From: Cyanoderma ruficeps
Taxonomy: Eukaryota; Chordata; Aves; Passeriformes; Timaliidae
Direction of reading: 5' to 3'
Length of the DNA: 64,000 nt
Assembly: GCA_008694505.1 (NCBI GenBank)
Contig: VZDJ01007755.1
Location: forward strand, 15,790,599-15,854,598
Translations under genes and position numbers: made by a program
In this document: one piece after another, positions 49,401 through 61,813 of the stretch
Position numbering within the stretch: position 1 is the stretch's first letter
How the letters are laid out: each line of letters begins with the position of its first letter
Notes under the pieces: generated by a model
What the model was told of the DNA's origin: nothing
Databases searched by the model: none
The model's input: the letters and a program-made list of their open reading frames with translations, nothing else

Positions 49401-52400
49401 TCCAAGCCTCGAATTAGGTAATGATAAAGATTTACTTATGTATGATCCAAGTATGTTTTTTCAACGGAATTCCTTTCTAAAGGAGGGAAAACATCTTTAA
49501 ACCCATTCTAATTTCTTTTCCAGTTAACACATGATAGACTCGGTAACTTCCAAACATGATAAACTTGCCAACACATCCAGAAATCAAATTACAGTGTTCT
49601 TATTCTCTTACATCTAATGCACTTAGTGGTAAACAATAGCAGGAAGAAGAGCTGTTGTTTCACTACTCAGCTGCTAGTGAAAGCAAGAAAACAATGACTA
49701 CTCAGACAGCATTAGCACAGAAAGATGCACAGACAGAACAACCTATCTGGTAAATCCCAAGTACTCCTGTAACACTTTGACAAGCTCAAAGTAGAGGCAA
49801 AAAAAGAAGAACATCTCTACTAACTTGTCTGGTTGTCACCACTGGAGCCAAATGTGCCTGGAAAGTGCTCCTTCGATCTGTGATTGGGTTTCCATGATGT
49901 ATGGGGGGCAGTTCTTCATCTATAGGTTACAAACAAGGGAGTGTTTCTTTTCTTTTAAGAGTACAGAAACAATGCACGTGGCTACAAAAGTAAAGAATGT
50001 CTCAACTTTTAAAAAAGGGACTTGTTAAAGTGAAGTACAGAAAATAAGAAACCCATTAAAACATATTGTATTTTTAATGACTGTTATTAAACTTTATTAT
50101 AATTCTATTGTCACTGATTTTATTCTAAAGCTGGGTAGAAAAGCAGAATCTTCAGGCCTCTATCTCAACAGAACTAACAAGAGCATATTTTTTACCTTCC
50201 TGACTCTCAGATGTCATGCAATTCAACACTTTAATTTGATCTTCCTGAATGGGCTGATAGTCTAGGAGAAAATCATCCCCATCATCTTCATCAACTTCTT
50301 CAGTGGTTTTCTTAATATCTGGTTCTAATAAGATAAAAGCAGTAGAATTTATTACACATTTTTGCAAGACAAGCAAAACAAAATTTCAAACTCTTTTTCT
50401 CAAAAGCCTCTGACTCCTCAGTTCTAAACATTGTATGGCATTAAAAATTATTCAATGCAGAACTGTAACATTAATTACAACAAAACCCAAAAGTACTCAC
50501 CCCAGTATTAACTTAAACCTTCCTGAGAATTAAAAATAAAATAGACATATTATGATCCTTCCATAAGATAATCTGTTTCAATATTAAGTAACAGTATTTC
50601 TAAGAAAAAAGAATAATGTTTACTGTTTCCATTAAACATTCAAAATGCTACCTTTAACCTGAATTTAGAGATCAAATTAAGCTGATGTTTCACTAAAATT
50701 CCAGTCATTTACAGGTCATTTGAGGGAAAATTTAGAGCTCTTGCTCAGTGCTACTTTATGAGGGTATAAAATTATTAGATTTGAAACATCTCTCTCAACA
50801 TGCTTCAGGTATTCTGGCATTCCAAAAATCCTGTTTTCTTTCTTGCACAGAACGTCCAAAAAATAACAGTCAATAACAAAGGAGGAAATATACAGGGTAC
50901 TGACACCTGAATTTAAAGCCAAATTAATATACCAGTTTCATTCCTATCTAGAGGAATCCTGCTTATGATGCAGGTTTTACAATATAAGTATTTTCCACAA
51001 AAAAACTCAGGGGTGATAAAGCATGTTCAAAAATGGAAGCCATATGGTTGCGGTCAAAATACCCAAACTTCCAATATTGTCAGTAAAATTTTCACTTCTC
51101 AGTGTCCACTCTTTTAGTCAAATCAGTGAAAAATGACTTCTCCAATGTCTGTGATGTAGCAACAAAATGCAGAGTTTACTGAAAGACTAACACTAGACCT
51201 TACCATGAAACAACACTGAAAATGAATTTTTTTTTCTCCAGACTTTTATTTCTCACCAGGCAAAGACAGCACCCCTGACGGAGAAAAGCAGATGTTTCCT
51301 TTTGCCATGGTGCACACACATCACACGCATTTCATAGCAGTTTTGCATTTTAATGCACAAAACCCCCCACCATTTTTTGAAAGAACAACCGTGAATTTAC
51401 ACAAACTCTAAGAATAACAGCAGAAGAATCACTGCAGCTCTACTGATGATGTACTTCCCATCCTAATACAGTAAAACGAATGGAACGACAGAAAAGTAAA
51501 ATGGTGGAATGCTTGGTCATTTGTATGCACAGTCCACTGAAGTTTATCTCCTCTTGAATCCCAATCCTGCAACAGTGCACTCAACACCAGAAATTAATTA
51601 CTGATATGAATAATTCCTTTGCAGAGCAGAGGACAATGCATAATGCACCTGTGGGCAGCACTGTCCTTCATGCAAGGAATTTCATTCCTGAGAGAACTGT
51701 GACCTTGCTCCAGTTCAGAGGCCACCCCCACCTTCTTTTGCTTACTGCTTTTTAGGAAAGGATACTGCCACTGTAAAACAGTAAGCCCTGACACAGGAGA
51801 CTGTTCTCTGATATTTAGATCCAATTCAAAAGTGGGCATAAATTAACTTGCACTGAGATCTTACTTTGCAGTGGAAGAAGGAGGAAAATAAATCCCCGTG
51901 TATTTTCTGAAGTACCTGGATCTGAAGACTGTGCCTTTTCTACCAGAACTTCTCGTATCTTCTCCACCCATAAATACAGTATGCTTTCACCAAGGTTCTG
52001 TCTGGAAATAAAAGGTCATGGTAAATGAAGAATCACTTTTGCAAATTTCACTTGGAAAGTACACAAAATAACATACAGATTTCAGACACACAGAAATTGA
52101 ACATAAACTAGTGAGATAAAGAGCTTGGGCATGCTTGTGTAAAGTTCTGTCCCAGGACAGGGAGATAAAGATTTAGGCCTAGGAGGTTTCACTCAGGGGG
52201 CAGAGGTGTGTATTAAGGTACTGAGAGAGGATGGGATGAACACATTTTATATACACATGTTAGGAGTTAAGAAACATTTCCTTTATGTGCAGCAGGACCC
52301 AAACAAAACACATTTCAAGGGGTTAAAATGCTTATGAACCGTCCATGTTTTTCTAAGAGACAAAGCCAAAGATTTAGGGCTGTAGATACCTCATGGTTTC

Positions 52401-55400
52401 TCATTAATTTTATTCTTACTGCCACCATCTGGGCACCAGGTAAGCAACAAAATTACATATTTAAACTTTGCCTAATGTATACAGCATTACTTTGAAACAA
52501 TCAAATTCAAATAAACATACATATTTTAAGAAAAATATTCAAGCAAAAATAAGGATTTTATGAACTTGTAGCTCTGACTTCAAAATCCAGACAGACTCCA
52601 GAACAACTGAACACCCTGATTTCACACTGCTTATTGTACAGGAGCACTGCTTAATACCTGAAGACCTTTTTCTTTTTTTTAGTGATGGAATGAAAAAAAA
52701 ATTAGAAAAGGAATAAAATTCCCCTGTTTTACGAAAGTAAAGCTTTGTCCAGCTATCACTCAATTACAGTTTCTGAACAGCTGTAAATTACTTTGTGTCT
52801 CCCAAAACAGACTTGTGATCTATAATCATCCATTTTTTTCCATAGCAATTGACAGTATAGTTCACGCTGGTTTAGACTGGAGAACTACACAACTTAGTTC
52901 CCTAGGGACTAGAAAACTGGTCAAACACCATGTAAATGATGCAGAGCATTTCTGCTCATCTGACAGTCATTTAGTCATTGAACAGATAAAAGGCTTTCCC
53001 CAATACTGTGCACATCAGTGATTACTCCAGGTGTTTAAACTGTTTAAAATGACCTAAAGTACATATGAGGCCTACAGTACAAACACTTTCACTTCCTGCT
53101 GAACAAACAGAAGTGAGAGCAGACCAGCAAGGACTTCAACCTCTGAGTTGATATAGACAGAAGGGAGCTGAGCCAGCACAATTTGACAGCCTACTGGACT
53201 GAACAGGGGGGAACAAAAAAACAACCAGTGGTAGAGACACCATCAAATCCTTTGAATCTGGACAGAATTAAGGATAACCTCTGGTTTTTTTGCTTCACTG
53301 AACAACTGTGGTGAATATGATCACACAGAATTTTTCACTTAAAATCCTTGTGCATTTTTAACGCTTCAAATTAAATTTTACTTGCTTAAATTATCTGTTG
53401 CTTAATTAGCTAAGAAACCCAGTTAATCAAAGTAAAAAACCCTTATGCAAGCTAAGTACTCTCTTCCTTATGGTATTAAAAAAATATTTCCTATGCAAGA
53501 TGCTCAGATTTAACTGTCTGGGGCACGACTGTGCTTCCTTATGTTTTCATTTCATTTCTTTTATATAATCTTTGGGATCTAAAAGAAATAAATAAACCAT
53601 ATAAAATTACTACATTTTCTACCCCACTTCCACAGCAATTCAAGATCATGTAATTTGAGTATTTCTAAATGCTGTTTATTGTCATGCATTCATTATGCCT
53701 TGTTGTTAGCTGCACACTGTGACAATAAACAGCCCACGATGTTCCAGATTCCAGTTAACAGATTCTGCGTGTGTTTATTTTAATACCAACTTATCCCTTA
53801 GCTTTTAAGAAAAACTGCTATGCTAGTTATGCTCTAAGACACAACCAAAATTTTTCACATCCTGTGTTTTAACATTCAAGTGCAGAACAGACAGAAACTG
53901 AAAATACATTGTCTCCTTTTACTATGTTTCAGTCTCAAACTTACACATATATTTCTTCCAAGCTATTTGCTAGGTCTGTATAATCTTGTCCTCGAAGCCA
54001 AGGGGCACTAGAATGAAAAGAAATGCAATGAAAATTGTGCTATATGCTGCTTCCAACATTCCCAAATAAATATGATGGACACCTTGAAAATATAACTTTG
54101 TCAACCATCAAGATTCCAGCTGTAAACAACTTTGGAAAAGCAGGATAAAGAACGAAATATCTTTGCTGGAAACATCCCCCATCACTGGTATACTTTAATT
54201 CAAGGAATATTTTAACTAAATTTCCACTTTCAGGTAAACAGTGGCAATTCATCAAACACAAATGTTTGCAAGAAAACTTCACCTACTTTAGTTGATAAAT
54301 AGGTGGCTCTGCAGTTGGATATCCTGGTGGCAAAATCACCTGAAAGAAATTCAAGATATGTATTCATTGGACTACCCTCAGCTAGATGAGCTTTACTGAA
54401 GGACTCTGATGTCAAGCACCAAGACTACAATTAGTGTTACAAACAAAAAAACCAGTTGGTCATGTTGTCACAGAATTACAAGAACAACATTTAAAGTTCC
54501 AATAGTGGTAATGCATACAATTGTGTTTTATGGGGCAATTTATAAGGATGCAAAATAAAGTACAGAAAAAAAAAACTGAAAGAAACTGCGCACATGGTTA
54601 CTGGACTTAAATAAGTGGTACCACACTTCTCTAAGTAGACACCTCCATATTTCCTACACTAAGTAAACTTACTGTTTTCAGTTCTGAGAACATAAAGCAA
54701 GGAGTTGGATCAATTAAGTTGATCCAAACTTCATTTTGTCTCAACACTTTCCAGAAAGCAAATCTAGATGCAACTGCAGTATATTCACTGAGGCACAAAG
54801 TCGATGTAAAAGTATTTCAGAAATTAGTCTTTGATGAAATACACGGAAATGTTTTGGTCAGGTGTGGAATTAGGATATACTACTGAATATATCACAAGCA
54901 CACCAATGTGTTACAGGAACAATCACTGAAAACTGAGACTCCAATCCAAAAGCTTCCTAATCATCTGAGTAGATAATAAACCATATTTAAAGGGTTTTAC
55001 ATCAGTCCAATTGCAAAATATGTGCGGAACTTCTTACCACCACTATACCTGCAAACAGAGTGTCCATTTTGGTTGGTCCAGACAGTCACTAATCTTAATG
55101 CAATAGATTTTTTCATCTTCATCAACAACACACCAATCATCACCATAGATTGATGAAAGGGCTTCAATTTCATCAATCTAAAAAAGAGAAAAAATGCAAA
55201 AGTAAATATCCCCCCCATAAAACCCACACAACTTTGTGTGCCAATCATCTTTTCATCTTTTTAAAGTCTTGCTCTTCTACAACTCATTGACAGATGTGAC
55301 AAGATTCACTGCACTGGAAGGCTGTAAGTATTGGGGACCCAGTCCTGACTCACAGGACTTCAGGTGAGGCAGGGGAGGTTTAAGTTGGACATTAGGAAGA

Positions 55401-56029
55401 ATTTCTTTACAAAAGGGGTACTCAGACATTGGAATGGGCTGCCTAGGGAGGTGGTGGAGTCATGGTCCCTGGAGGTGTTTAAGGAAAGACTGGATCTGGC
55501 ACTCAGTGCCCTGGTCTGGTTGACACGGTGGTGTTCGGTGACAGGTTGGACTCAATGATCTCAGAGGTATTTTCCAGCTTAACTGATTCTGTGATTTTGT
55601 CAGTAATCTTTGCTCAGTTCTCACACACAACAGCTTTTCAATTTCTGAGGGTAATCCCGTCACCTCAGCAGTGACAAGGAGGGCAAAGTGACAGGGAGCA
55701 GACGCTACTACGTTCCCTGCAGCTCCCAATCGGGCGCTGCTCCTGGCTAGGTGGGACCCCGGCTGGGGAAAGACCCCAAGGGCTCGGCACTAAGCTCTTC
55801 CTGAAGAGGATACTCGGCAAATTCCCAGAAAGAAAAACCGGGGAAGTGCCTTCCGCCTACCAGTTAAACACCTGAAGTGGGTGCTGCAGGAGTGCCACAG
55901 CGAGCACGGAGCCGCTCAGGGGGCTGGGGCTCACCAGGAGCCCCCTGTAGTCACCGCTTTCCCCGCGGCCCCCTCGCCCCCTGCGCCACTCACCTGCTGC
56001 TGGGCCCTTTCCGTGTCACTCGCTGCCAT
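43382..56029 (-). CDS. IMPACT: IMPACT, RWD-domain inhibitor of GCN1/GCN2 signalling (11 coding exons)
   Basis: IMPACT binds GCN1 through its RWD domain, competes with the eIF2-alpha kinase GCN2, and so dampens the integrated stress response; it is abundant in neurons. Exons (minus strand): 55994-56029, 55049-55177, 54287-54339, 53945-54007, 51916-52001, 50196-50324, 49825-49919, 47521-47594, 45913-46003, 43701-43835, 43382-43453. They sum to 963 nt, or 320 codons, equal to the human protein, with all phases consistent. The RWD domain covers roughly residues 13-117 ([28 protein letters not shown]). An acidic linker lies at about 131-141. The UPF0029/YigZ-like domain covers roughly 180-290, with [35 protein letters not shown] (237-246) and [14 protein letters not shown] (264-277). 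The tail is Lys-rich and ends TEH. It is next to HRH4, as in mammals. Orthology is very secure. Confidence 0.96.
43701..43835 (-). CDS. IMPACT: IMPACT coding exon 10
   Basis: Residues 253-297: [17 protein letters not shown] motif and [10 protein letters not shown]. Acceptor tattcacag, donor ACG|gtaggt. A cysteine-rich frame over the same bases is a shadow. Confidence 0.95.
44418..44515. repeat. A/C-rich low-complexity tract in IMPACT intron 9
   Basis: Interrupted A-runs punctuated by CCCC and CACA groups. In the IMPACT transcript it reads as a GU-rich tract with G-runs. Similar short tracts occur at about 49057-49095 (intron 7) and 56635-56700. Confidence 0.7.
45913..46003 (-). CDS. IMPACT: IMPACT coding exon 9
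   Basis: Residues 222-252: [10 protein letters not shown], then [19 protein letters not shown], the core YigZ-family motif. Acceptor ttttatag. The donor CAG|gttgta is weaker than the others but keeps the frame. Confidence 0.94.
47521..47594 (-). CDS. IMPACT: IMPACT coding exon 8
   Basis: Residues 198-221 plus two bases of R222: [20 protein letters not shown] and on to AYR. Acceptor tttttttgtag, donor AG|gtgaga. Confidence 0.95.
49825..49919 (-). CDS. IMPACT: IMPACT coding exon 7
   Basis: Residues 166-197: EELPPIHHG followed by [15 protein letters not shown], the start of the UPF0029 domain. Acceptor acctatag, donor CAA|gttagt. Confidence 0.94.
50196..50324 (-). CDS. IMPACT: IMPACT coding exon 6
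   Basis: Residues 123-165 plus one base. Acidic interdomain linker ([11 protein letters not shown]), the least conserved part of the family. Acceptor cttattag, donor GAAG|gtaaaa. Confidence 0.92.
51916..52001 (-). CDS. IMPACT: IMPACT coding exon 5
   Basis: Residues 94-122 plus one base, covering the end of the RWD domain ([16 protein letters not shown]). Acceptor ttatttccag, donor CCAG|gtactt. Confidence 0.94.
53945..54007 (-). CDS. IMPACT: IMPACT coding exon 4
   Basis: Residues N73-Y93 plus two bases of V94 ([20 protein letters not shown]...), RWD helix. Acceptor cattctag, donor GT|gtaagt. Confidence 0.93.
54287..54339 (-). CDS. IMPACT: IMPACT coding exon 3
   Basis: Residues 56-72 plus two bases of N73. 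It contains the RWD signature [11 protein letters not shown] (the YPxxxPP type motif). Acceptor tttctttcag, donor AA|gtaggt. Confidence 0.95.
55049..55177 (-). CDS. IMPACT: IMPACT coding exon 2
   Basis: Residues 13-55, the start of the RWD domain ([18 protein letters not shown] to PKWTLCLQ). Acceptor ttttttag, donor CAG|gtatag. Confidence 0.95.
55300..55600 (+). mobile_element. CR1-like retroposon 3' region in IMPACT intron 1
   Basis: Contains 'aagttggacattaggaag', 'tgggctgcctagggaggtgg', 'ctggaggtgtttaaggaaag', 'ttggactcaatgatctcaga' and the end 'ttgattctgtgattttg'-like 'ctgattctgtgatttt'. These are hallmarks of an avian CR1-related 3' end. The exact subfamily and 5' limit are uncertain. 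Confidence 0.75.
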
Positions 56030-56200
56030 CGGACCCGAGAGAAAGAGGAGGAGGAAGGGAACGAGTAGAAGGAAAGGAAGGAGAAGAAGAGAAAAGCACC
56101 GGAGCAGCCCAGCGCCGGACCGTGTGCGCAGCCGTGGCGGTGACGCTGTGGGATCTTCCTTCCGCCGGAGGGACACAGGGATCGGGCGGACCATGTCCTC
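55850..56200 (-). promoter_or_regulatory. CpG-rich IMPACT promoter and 5' UTR with polypyrimidine tract
   Basis: A CpG- and GC-rich patch surrounds IMPACT exon 1. Immediately upstream of the ATG the sense strand carries a pyrimidine-rich tract of about 60 nt (plus-strand purine tract 56037-56096). No TATA box is evident. ATGs upstream at 56194, 56213, 56217 and 56242 would form upstream or extended frames if the transcript starts that far out. Confidence 0.7.
55994..56029 (-). CDS. IMPACT: IMPACT coding exon 1
   Basis: Encodes [12 protein letters not shown], then the donor CAG|gtgagt (phase 0). The start was chosen because it gives the family length and the usual short acidic/Gln-rich N-terminus. 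It has G at +4 but no purine at -3. Confidence 0.85.
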
Positions 56201-56249
56201 CTCTCTCTGCCATACAACCTGCGTTATATCCGTCTTGTACACTTTTGCC

Positions 56250-59200
56250 TTATTCCCGACATCCTGGTATTAAAGTAAAGGGTGTAAGCAGTTCCATTTC
56301 ATTGAGGATTTTACTGACGCAGCAGTTTTCACCTTTGCGTTTATAGCACTCGGAATGAACATAACTACAAAATTTGTCTTAAAAATTACGTAAAAGGGTA
56401 ATAGGTTTTTCACGCACTTTTCATTACAGTTCTAGAAATCCATTTATTTAACCTTGGGAAATTTAAGGCATCTATCTCCTTTAGAGACGGCATTGGGAAG
56501 AATTCAAAGTAAACTTCAAGCTTTGCCTTTCTCAAAAGCGTAGAAAATTTGCACCCGTTCGGGAGAACAGGATTAGAGTTCAGAATGATTGTGACAATCA
56601 GGACAGGCAAAACGGACAAAACTAAAATTAAAACAAAAAAACAACCCACAGGAAGAAAAAAACCAACAACCACCAATACACAAAAAAACCCCTCCACCAC
56701 CAGGATGCTACTGAGTAGGGACAAAACTAGAAACTAGCACTGTATTATCAACTATGTATATACTGATGGAGAACCATGGGTTGCACAGCAGTTCTGCAGA
56801 AATTATTTCAGAGTTAGAAATTGAATCCAAGACCATCTTTGTCTTCAGTATCACAAACAGAATTGGTTTAATTATTTTTGAAAATATAATAAAAAGAATA
56901 TACTCAGAACATGACAAAAATGCGTATTTTATCAGACAAAGTCACATATTCCAGCTAATTGTAAAGGAGAGAAATAAACGTAGACAGACAGTGAGCTTAT
57001 TGCTTAAACAATTGCCTTCTGACCAAAACATAACTGAAAGCTTTAATCCATAAGGACCTAGAAAAGATGGTGCTCCATCTGTTCATCCTAATACTAAATT
57101 GCCTTAAAAATCTAGAGAGAACTATGACAAGACTTAAACTTTCTGACAACAATCTCTGTATGATACTTGTGCTTTATAAGTTGCTAGAGTTGTCTTAGCT
57201 GAACAAGTGACTTTACTTACACATTTTTTGTTATTAAATAACCCAAAAATGTTATTGCCATTTTTTATGACTGTTGTCTGTAAATCATATAAAAGCATTG
57301 ATATGAAAGACTTCAGCAATCTGCCATCAGACAAGGAGAAATTGTATCAGATGAGGAAGCACAGAGAATAAATCACAAAAACTGTATGGACTGCAGACAT
57401 CTCTGACAGATTTCAGAGTACTCGCTAATTCCCTTTCATTGTCATTTATATTTGTGACAAGTCTTAGTAAGTAGAAATGGAGATAAATGTGGCTAATGAA
57501 TCTCCAGCATGTTTATAGATATTAAATTAAAAAAGTGTAGCTGAACTGATATGGTGTGCAGGAGTATTTACCACATAATTAATGTCTTTGTCTGTCTGAA
57601 ATATTCTACTAAAGCACATCTGAAATACATATCCACAGCTTTCAAACAAAGCATAACAGCACAGTGGAGTTATTAAACTATTTGGGGTATTCTTTTAGTA
57701 TGGAATTGAACCTCACTGTTCTTTATGGTGAGGCATCTCCCAAAATTATACTTTTCACAGCAATGCATTAACTTTGATATTTAAAATGGTTACAAAGTTT
57801 AACTTTGGTCGATCAGTTCTGCTTTTGTGAACCACAGATAGCAAAGAAAAACATTTAAAGCTCAAATCAAATCAATTAAGCCAAAGAAAACCCTGAGGTC
57901 AGGGAGCAGCCCAAATTGCTACCTTGAGCTCAAATTCTTTGTTCTGTCTTGTCAGGGCAAGATAATACACTGGGTAATTACTCATTCTGTTCTGCAACTG
58001 GAATCTAATACTAGAGCATGAAAAGCTTAAACTAGATATAAATAATATTAATTCAATCAGGACTGAAACACAAATAAGTGAAAAACACAGAACTAAGAAA
58101 TACAAAAGAATTAAATTTTGAGTAATATATCCATAACCCTGCTTCATTTTGCATACAGTAGTTCAAACAATATGATGCATATTCAACTTCTGTTTTACAA
58201 TAAAACCAAAGGAAGATTGAGAAGAAATAAGGACAATGTCATGTCATGTACTAATAATTAATCCCCTCAGTTCTGGACTCTGGTTTTGGGCAGGATTTTC
58301 TTCTACTGAGATTATTCCAGTAGTGTCTTAAGGATAGCTCAAGGAGAGCATTTTGCCATAGTTGCTTTTAGCTAAAACACTACATTTTCTCTAGTGCTCC
58401 AATTCCACTCTACATTCAATAGAAATCTCATTCTGTAATGGAAATCTTAATTGAGTTATCCAATAATGAGCATTTATCCATTTGAGGAGAAAGTAGTTCA
58501 GCTGATGTCAGTTCCACAGTGATGCATTTTACTAGACTGTGGTCTAAAATGATGTAAATTAGCTATAAGGTTCATAGCTATAAACTCTCCACATGCAGCT
58601 GATTTATCATTTTGGAACTAAAAGCAAACCAAACTGGTTCAGTCACAAGAACAAGAAAGTACATTAAACAAGCCTAGTTCTTGGTCTAAAACTACGTGTC
58701 TGGTAAGACTAAGGAGAAGCATATGTACAGGTGACTTAACACCTTGGTTAGAAATGTTTCTCCCCATTTAGCCACAACCCAGTTTTTATGCTGGTCACAG
58801 TGGGGTACAGTTGCCTCCTGCAGAGCTACAGAAATACAAAAGCTTTTCTATGAAGTAACTACTAGCAGGTTTTAGAAGCCTCCTGAGAGAAAAGAACCAG
58901 CAGTGAATTTTCACATTTTCTCCTGCCATACCTGCATTCAGATAAAAACAGGCCTGTTAAAAGGAACTTTTCTCTGTAATGGGATTTTTTTTTTCGGCTA
59001 CAAGGTATGTCAAGAAACCACCTGCGCTTGCTTGAGTGCTGATTTGAGCACCAAAAAGCATTTCTCAGCTCAGGAGGCAATCCAACTCACACCATCCATA
59101 AATTCACTACATTATATGGTTATTGCCTGCAAAGTATGAAAGAAACTTCAGCAAGAGACTAGCATCTGCAAGAATTCCTATTGCAGGCAGTTCAGAACAA

Positions 59201-61375
59201 CATGAACATTTGCTTTGGTCACTCACTGGCAGTTGCTCATGGTAGTCTAGAGAGATCCACAAGAATCACATCTGAGAGTGTCAGCACATGAATTAATTCT
59301 CCTGTATCTGCGTTTTGCCAGCCTAGTAAATAAAATCTGTATGGAAATATGGCAAGGACCTGTGCTTGCTGCACTGCTTTTCAGAGTTGAGCAATTTCCT
59401 TAAGAAGTGCACCAGGGCTGCAGGAAAGCTGCTAAGGAATAAATTTTTAGGACTGCTGGTGAGCTAACAAACACAGTCATTAACATGTTATTGTGTGAAA
59501 ACAAACATACAACCCATCATGTATCATTTATTATTTCCACTTCACATTTCTCTGTGTGCACTCCATTGCCCAGTCATACATCTCAAATTTGACCAGTATG
59601 CTTTAGTCTGAAGAGAAAAAACACAAAATGTCAGTGCAATAAAGGTCGCCCCATCACAGAGAGGATATAAAAAAATACTATACTGTGAAAATCACAGACA
59701 AAGCAGTTCAGTGAGTTCTGTGCAAGGTTTTTTGCCAGTGTGTTCATGTCCCTAAGATGGGACATGTTTCATGCTTTCTGAATCAGTAACTTCAGCAGGT
59801 TATATGGAAAAGGAATGACATGGAAAAACGAACAAACAAACCAAAATTAAACAAAAATAAAATACAGGGGAAAGAGACCCAAACTTTGGTATCAACAAAA
59901 CTCTCTTTCTCATTTCCTTACTTCAAAGTCCAAAATGCATTGGGCCATTATTACTCTGGGATGTGCAAGAAGGCAAAACACAGGTGAAAGACACCCTTTG
60001 AAAATGATGGAAGCAGGGAAGTGTAGTGATCCTGGCCAGGAGAGCCCTGTACATCCAGGAGTTGGCAATTCATGGTACAGTTAAGTGGAGCAGGCCCAGG
60101 TCTGTGCCGTGCTGCCTCCAAGCCGGGGTTGTGGCGCACAGAACCCTTGAAAGCAGGATCAACTTCACTGGCTCCTTGGCACAGAGTGCAGGCGATTATA
60201 GCACCGTGGCCTTGCCCTTATCTAGACTCATGCAAGGAGTAAACCTCTCGTGTGAAGATCCTTTATGAATAGCTGTTATCTTGTAAGAAAACTAAAATAC
60301 CGCAACCAAAGAGGAGCCTTTCTCCAGAGATGGGATCTGTGCGGCCTGCCAAAAGAGAAGTCCATCCAGGGTCAATCCAATACTGCAGGAACGTGGACAT
60401 CTTGGCTTCTGATTTACTTGCTATCTCCATCTCTTTTAAAAACATTTAATTTATTAAGTTATTTGTTTTCAGGCCTTTCTTTCTCTTTCAGAGAACAACC
60501 CTGCACTGACTGGTTGAAGGGTGAAATTGAACTGTAAACTCTGTGTTCAGTTGCAATGGGTTATAGAGTAGGTGGGTGACAATACCTCCTATTTAATTTT
60601 AAAACTTGTAAGAAATATGAGGTGATAATATACATAATTTTGTATTCATGTATGCAAAATAAACACAAAATAAGAAAAGATAGCCAATGCGATCCTTCCC
60701 TGAAGCCCCTCAGATGTTATATAATTATTACTAAAGCATCCCTGGAAGCAGATCTCTTAAGAAAAATAAACGAATTTAAAGTAGCAAAAGGCAGCAGAAG
60801 TTCAAACATGATACATTTGTGTTATCTGCAGGTGTGGAGCTGTTTCTTTTCTTCTTTTTGCTATGTCATTCTTCAGAGATTAAAAATACATGTACCTATA
60901 GACAATACAGAAAAATGAAGCCTGCCTCATTATTTATGGCTGAAGAGTTTTGTAAGAATTGCTCAAGTCTGAACGTGCCCACTTTTGGAACAGAAGTTTC
61001 ATCCTAATCTTTTGTGATAGTTTGTCATGGCACCTGTGGCTCCTGCCCTGCCTTCTCAGGGCTCCTTCTGCATATGACACAGACTTGGTCATTCCACAAC
61101 ACTGCAAAGCTTCTCTGCTCCCTTAATAAATTCTTGCAGGATTTCAGAGGCACTGTGGGAGTTTTCAAAATGCAAAACCCCTCTCATGTGCAGAAAAGCA
61201 AGGTGCCAGCTCTTCAGATTGTTATACATGCATATTATATAGTTGTTTTTTTGCAAATATTAACATGACTACTCTATGTACTGTATTATTAATGGGGTTT
61301 AGAAAGGGAATGAATGTGTACCAGAGAGTTTACAGTAAAAGACTGTTTTGGTTTTGGTTTTTTTATCTCTTCTTT
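56250..61375. other. Intergenic between IMPACT and the right-hand CpG island
   Basis: No coding exon, RNA gene or clear repeat family recognised apart from an A/C-rich low-complexity stretch at about 56635-56700. A moderately GC-rich patch at about 60020-60260 has no identifiable content. Confidence 0.45.
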
Positions 61376-61813
61376 GTAACGTCTAAATAACGTCTAAACC
61401 ACCAAGCCAGAAGTTTGGGGGAGGGGGGTGTCACCTTGTGACCCTTCATAAAAAACCTGTTAACTTTCTGTTTTCTTATCAAAATGAAAAAAAACAGAAA
61501 ACCTCAGGAGAAAATTTATACCCATGTTACCAGGCTAAGTGGAGCTACCCACAGAATAAATCTATTAGGTGAGATGATGAGGAATACTTAAAACTGATCA
61601 AAAAAAGAATGTTTGATTAACATCTATTGAATACTCAGCACAACTCTCCTTAAAGATAGAAGTCCTAAAAGGGTGAGCATGGCCACGGGTGGACCTTGTG
61701 CCAAGCTCCCTTGGCCGAGAAGCTTCGCTTATTCTGTCTCCTAATTTGTCTATTTTTTCCCCTTTTTATTAAACTTATAAATTTGCAAAAGAGAGTGGAA
61801 CTCGTTTTTCACA
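61376..61813 (+). mobile_element. LTR-like sequence (possible solo LTR of an endogenous retrovirus)
   Basis: The 3' part resembles an avian LTR R-U5: 'cttcgcttattctgtctcc', then 'ttttattaaacttataaat', then 'gagagtggaactcg' ending TTTTTCACA at 61813. An ATTAAA polyadenylation variant lies in the expected place. The 5' boundary is unclear (possible TG starts near 61376 and 61429) and I found no target-site duplication, so this is tentative. Confidence 0.35.

Noticed and set aside
60020..60280. GC-richer patch with an open frame that looked like a possible exon
   Set aside because: No family match, no convincing flanking splice pair and frames on both strands; unsupported.
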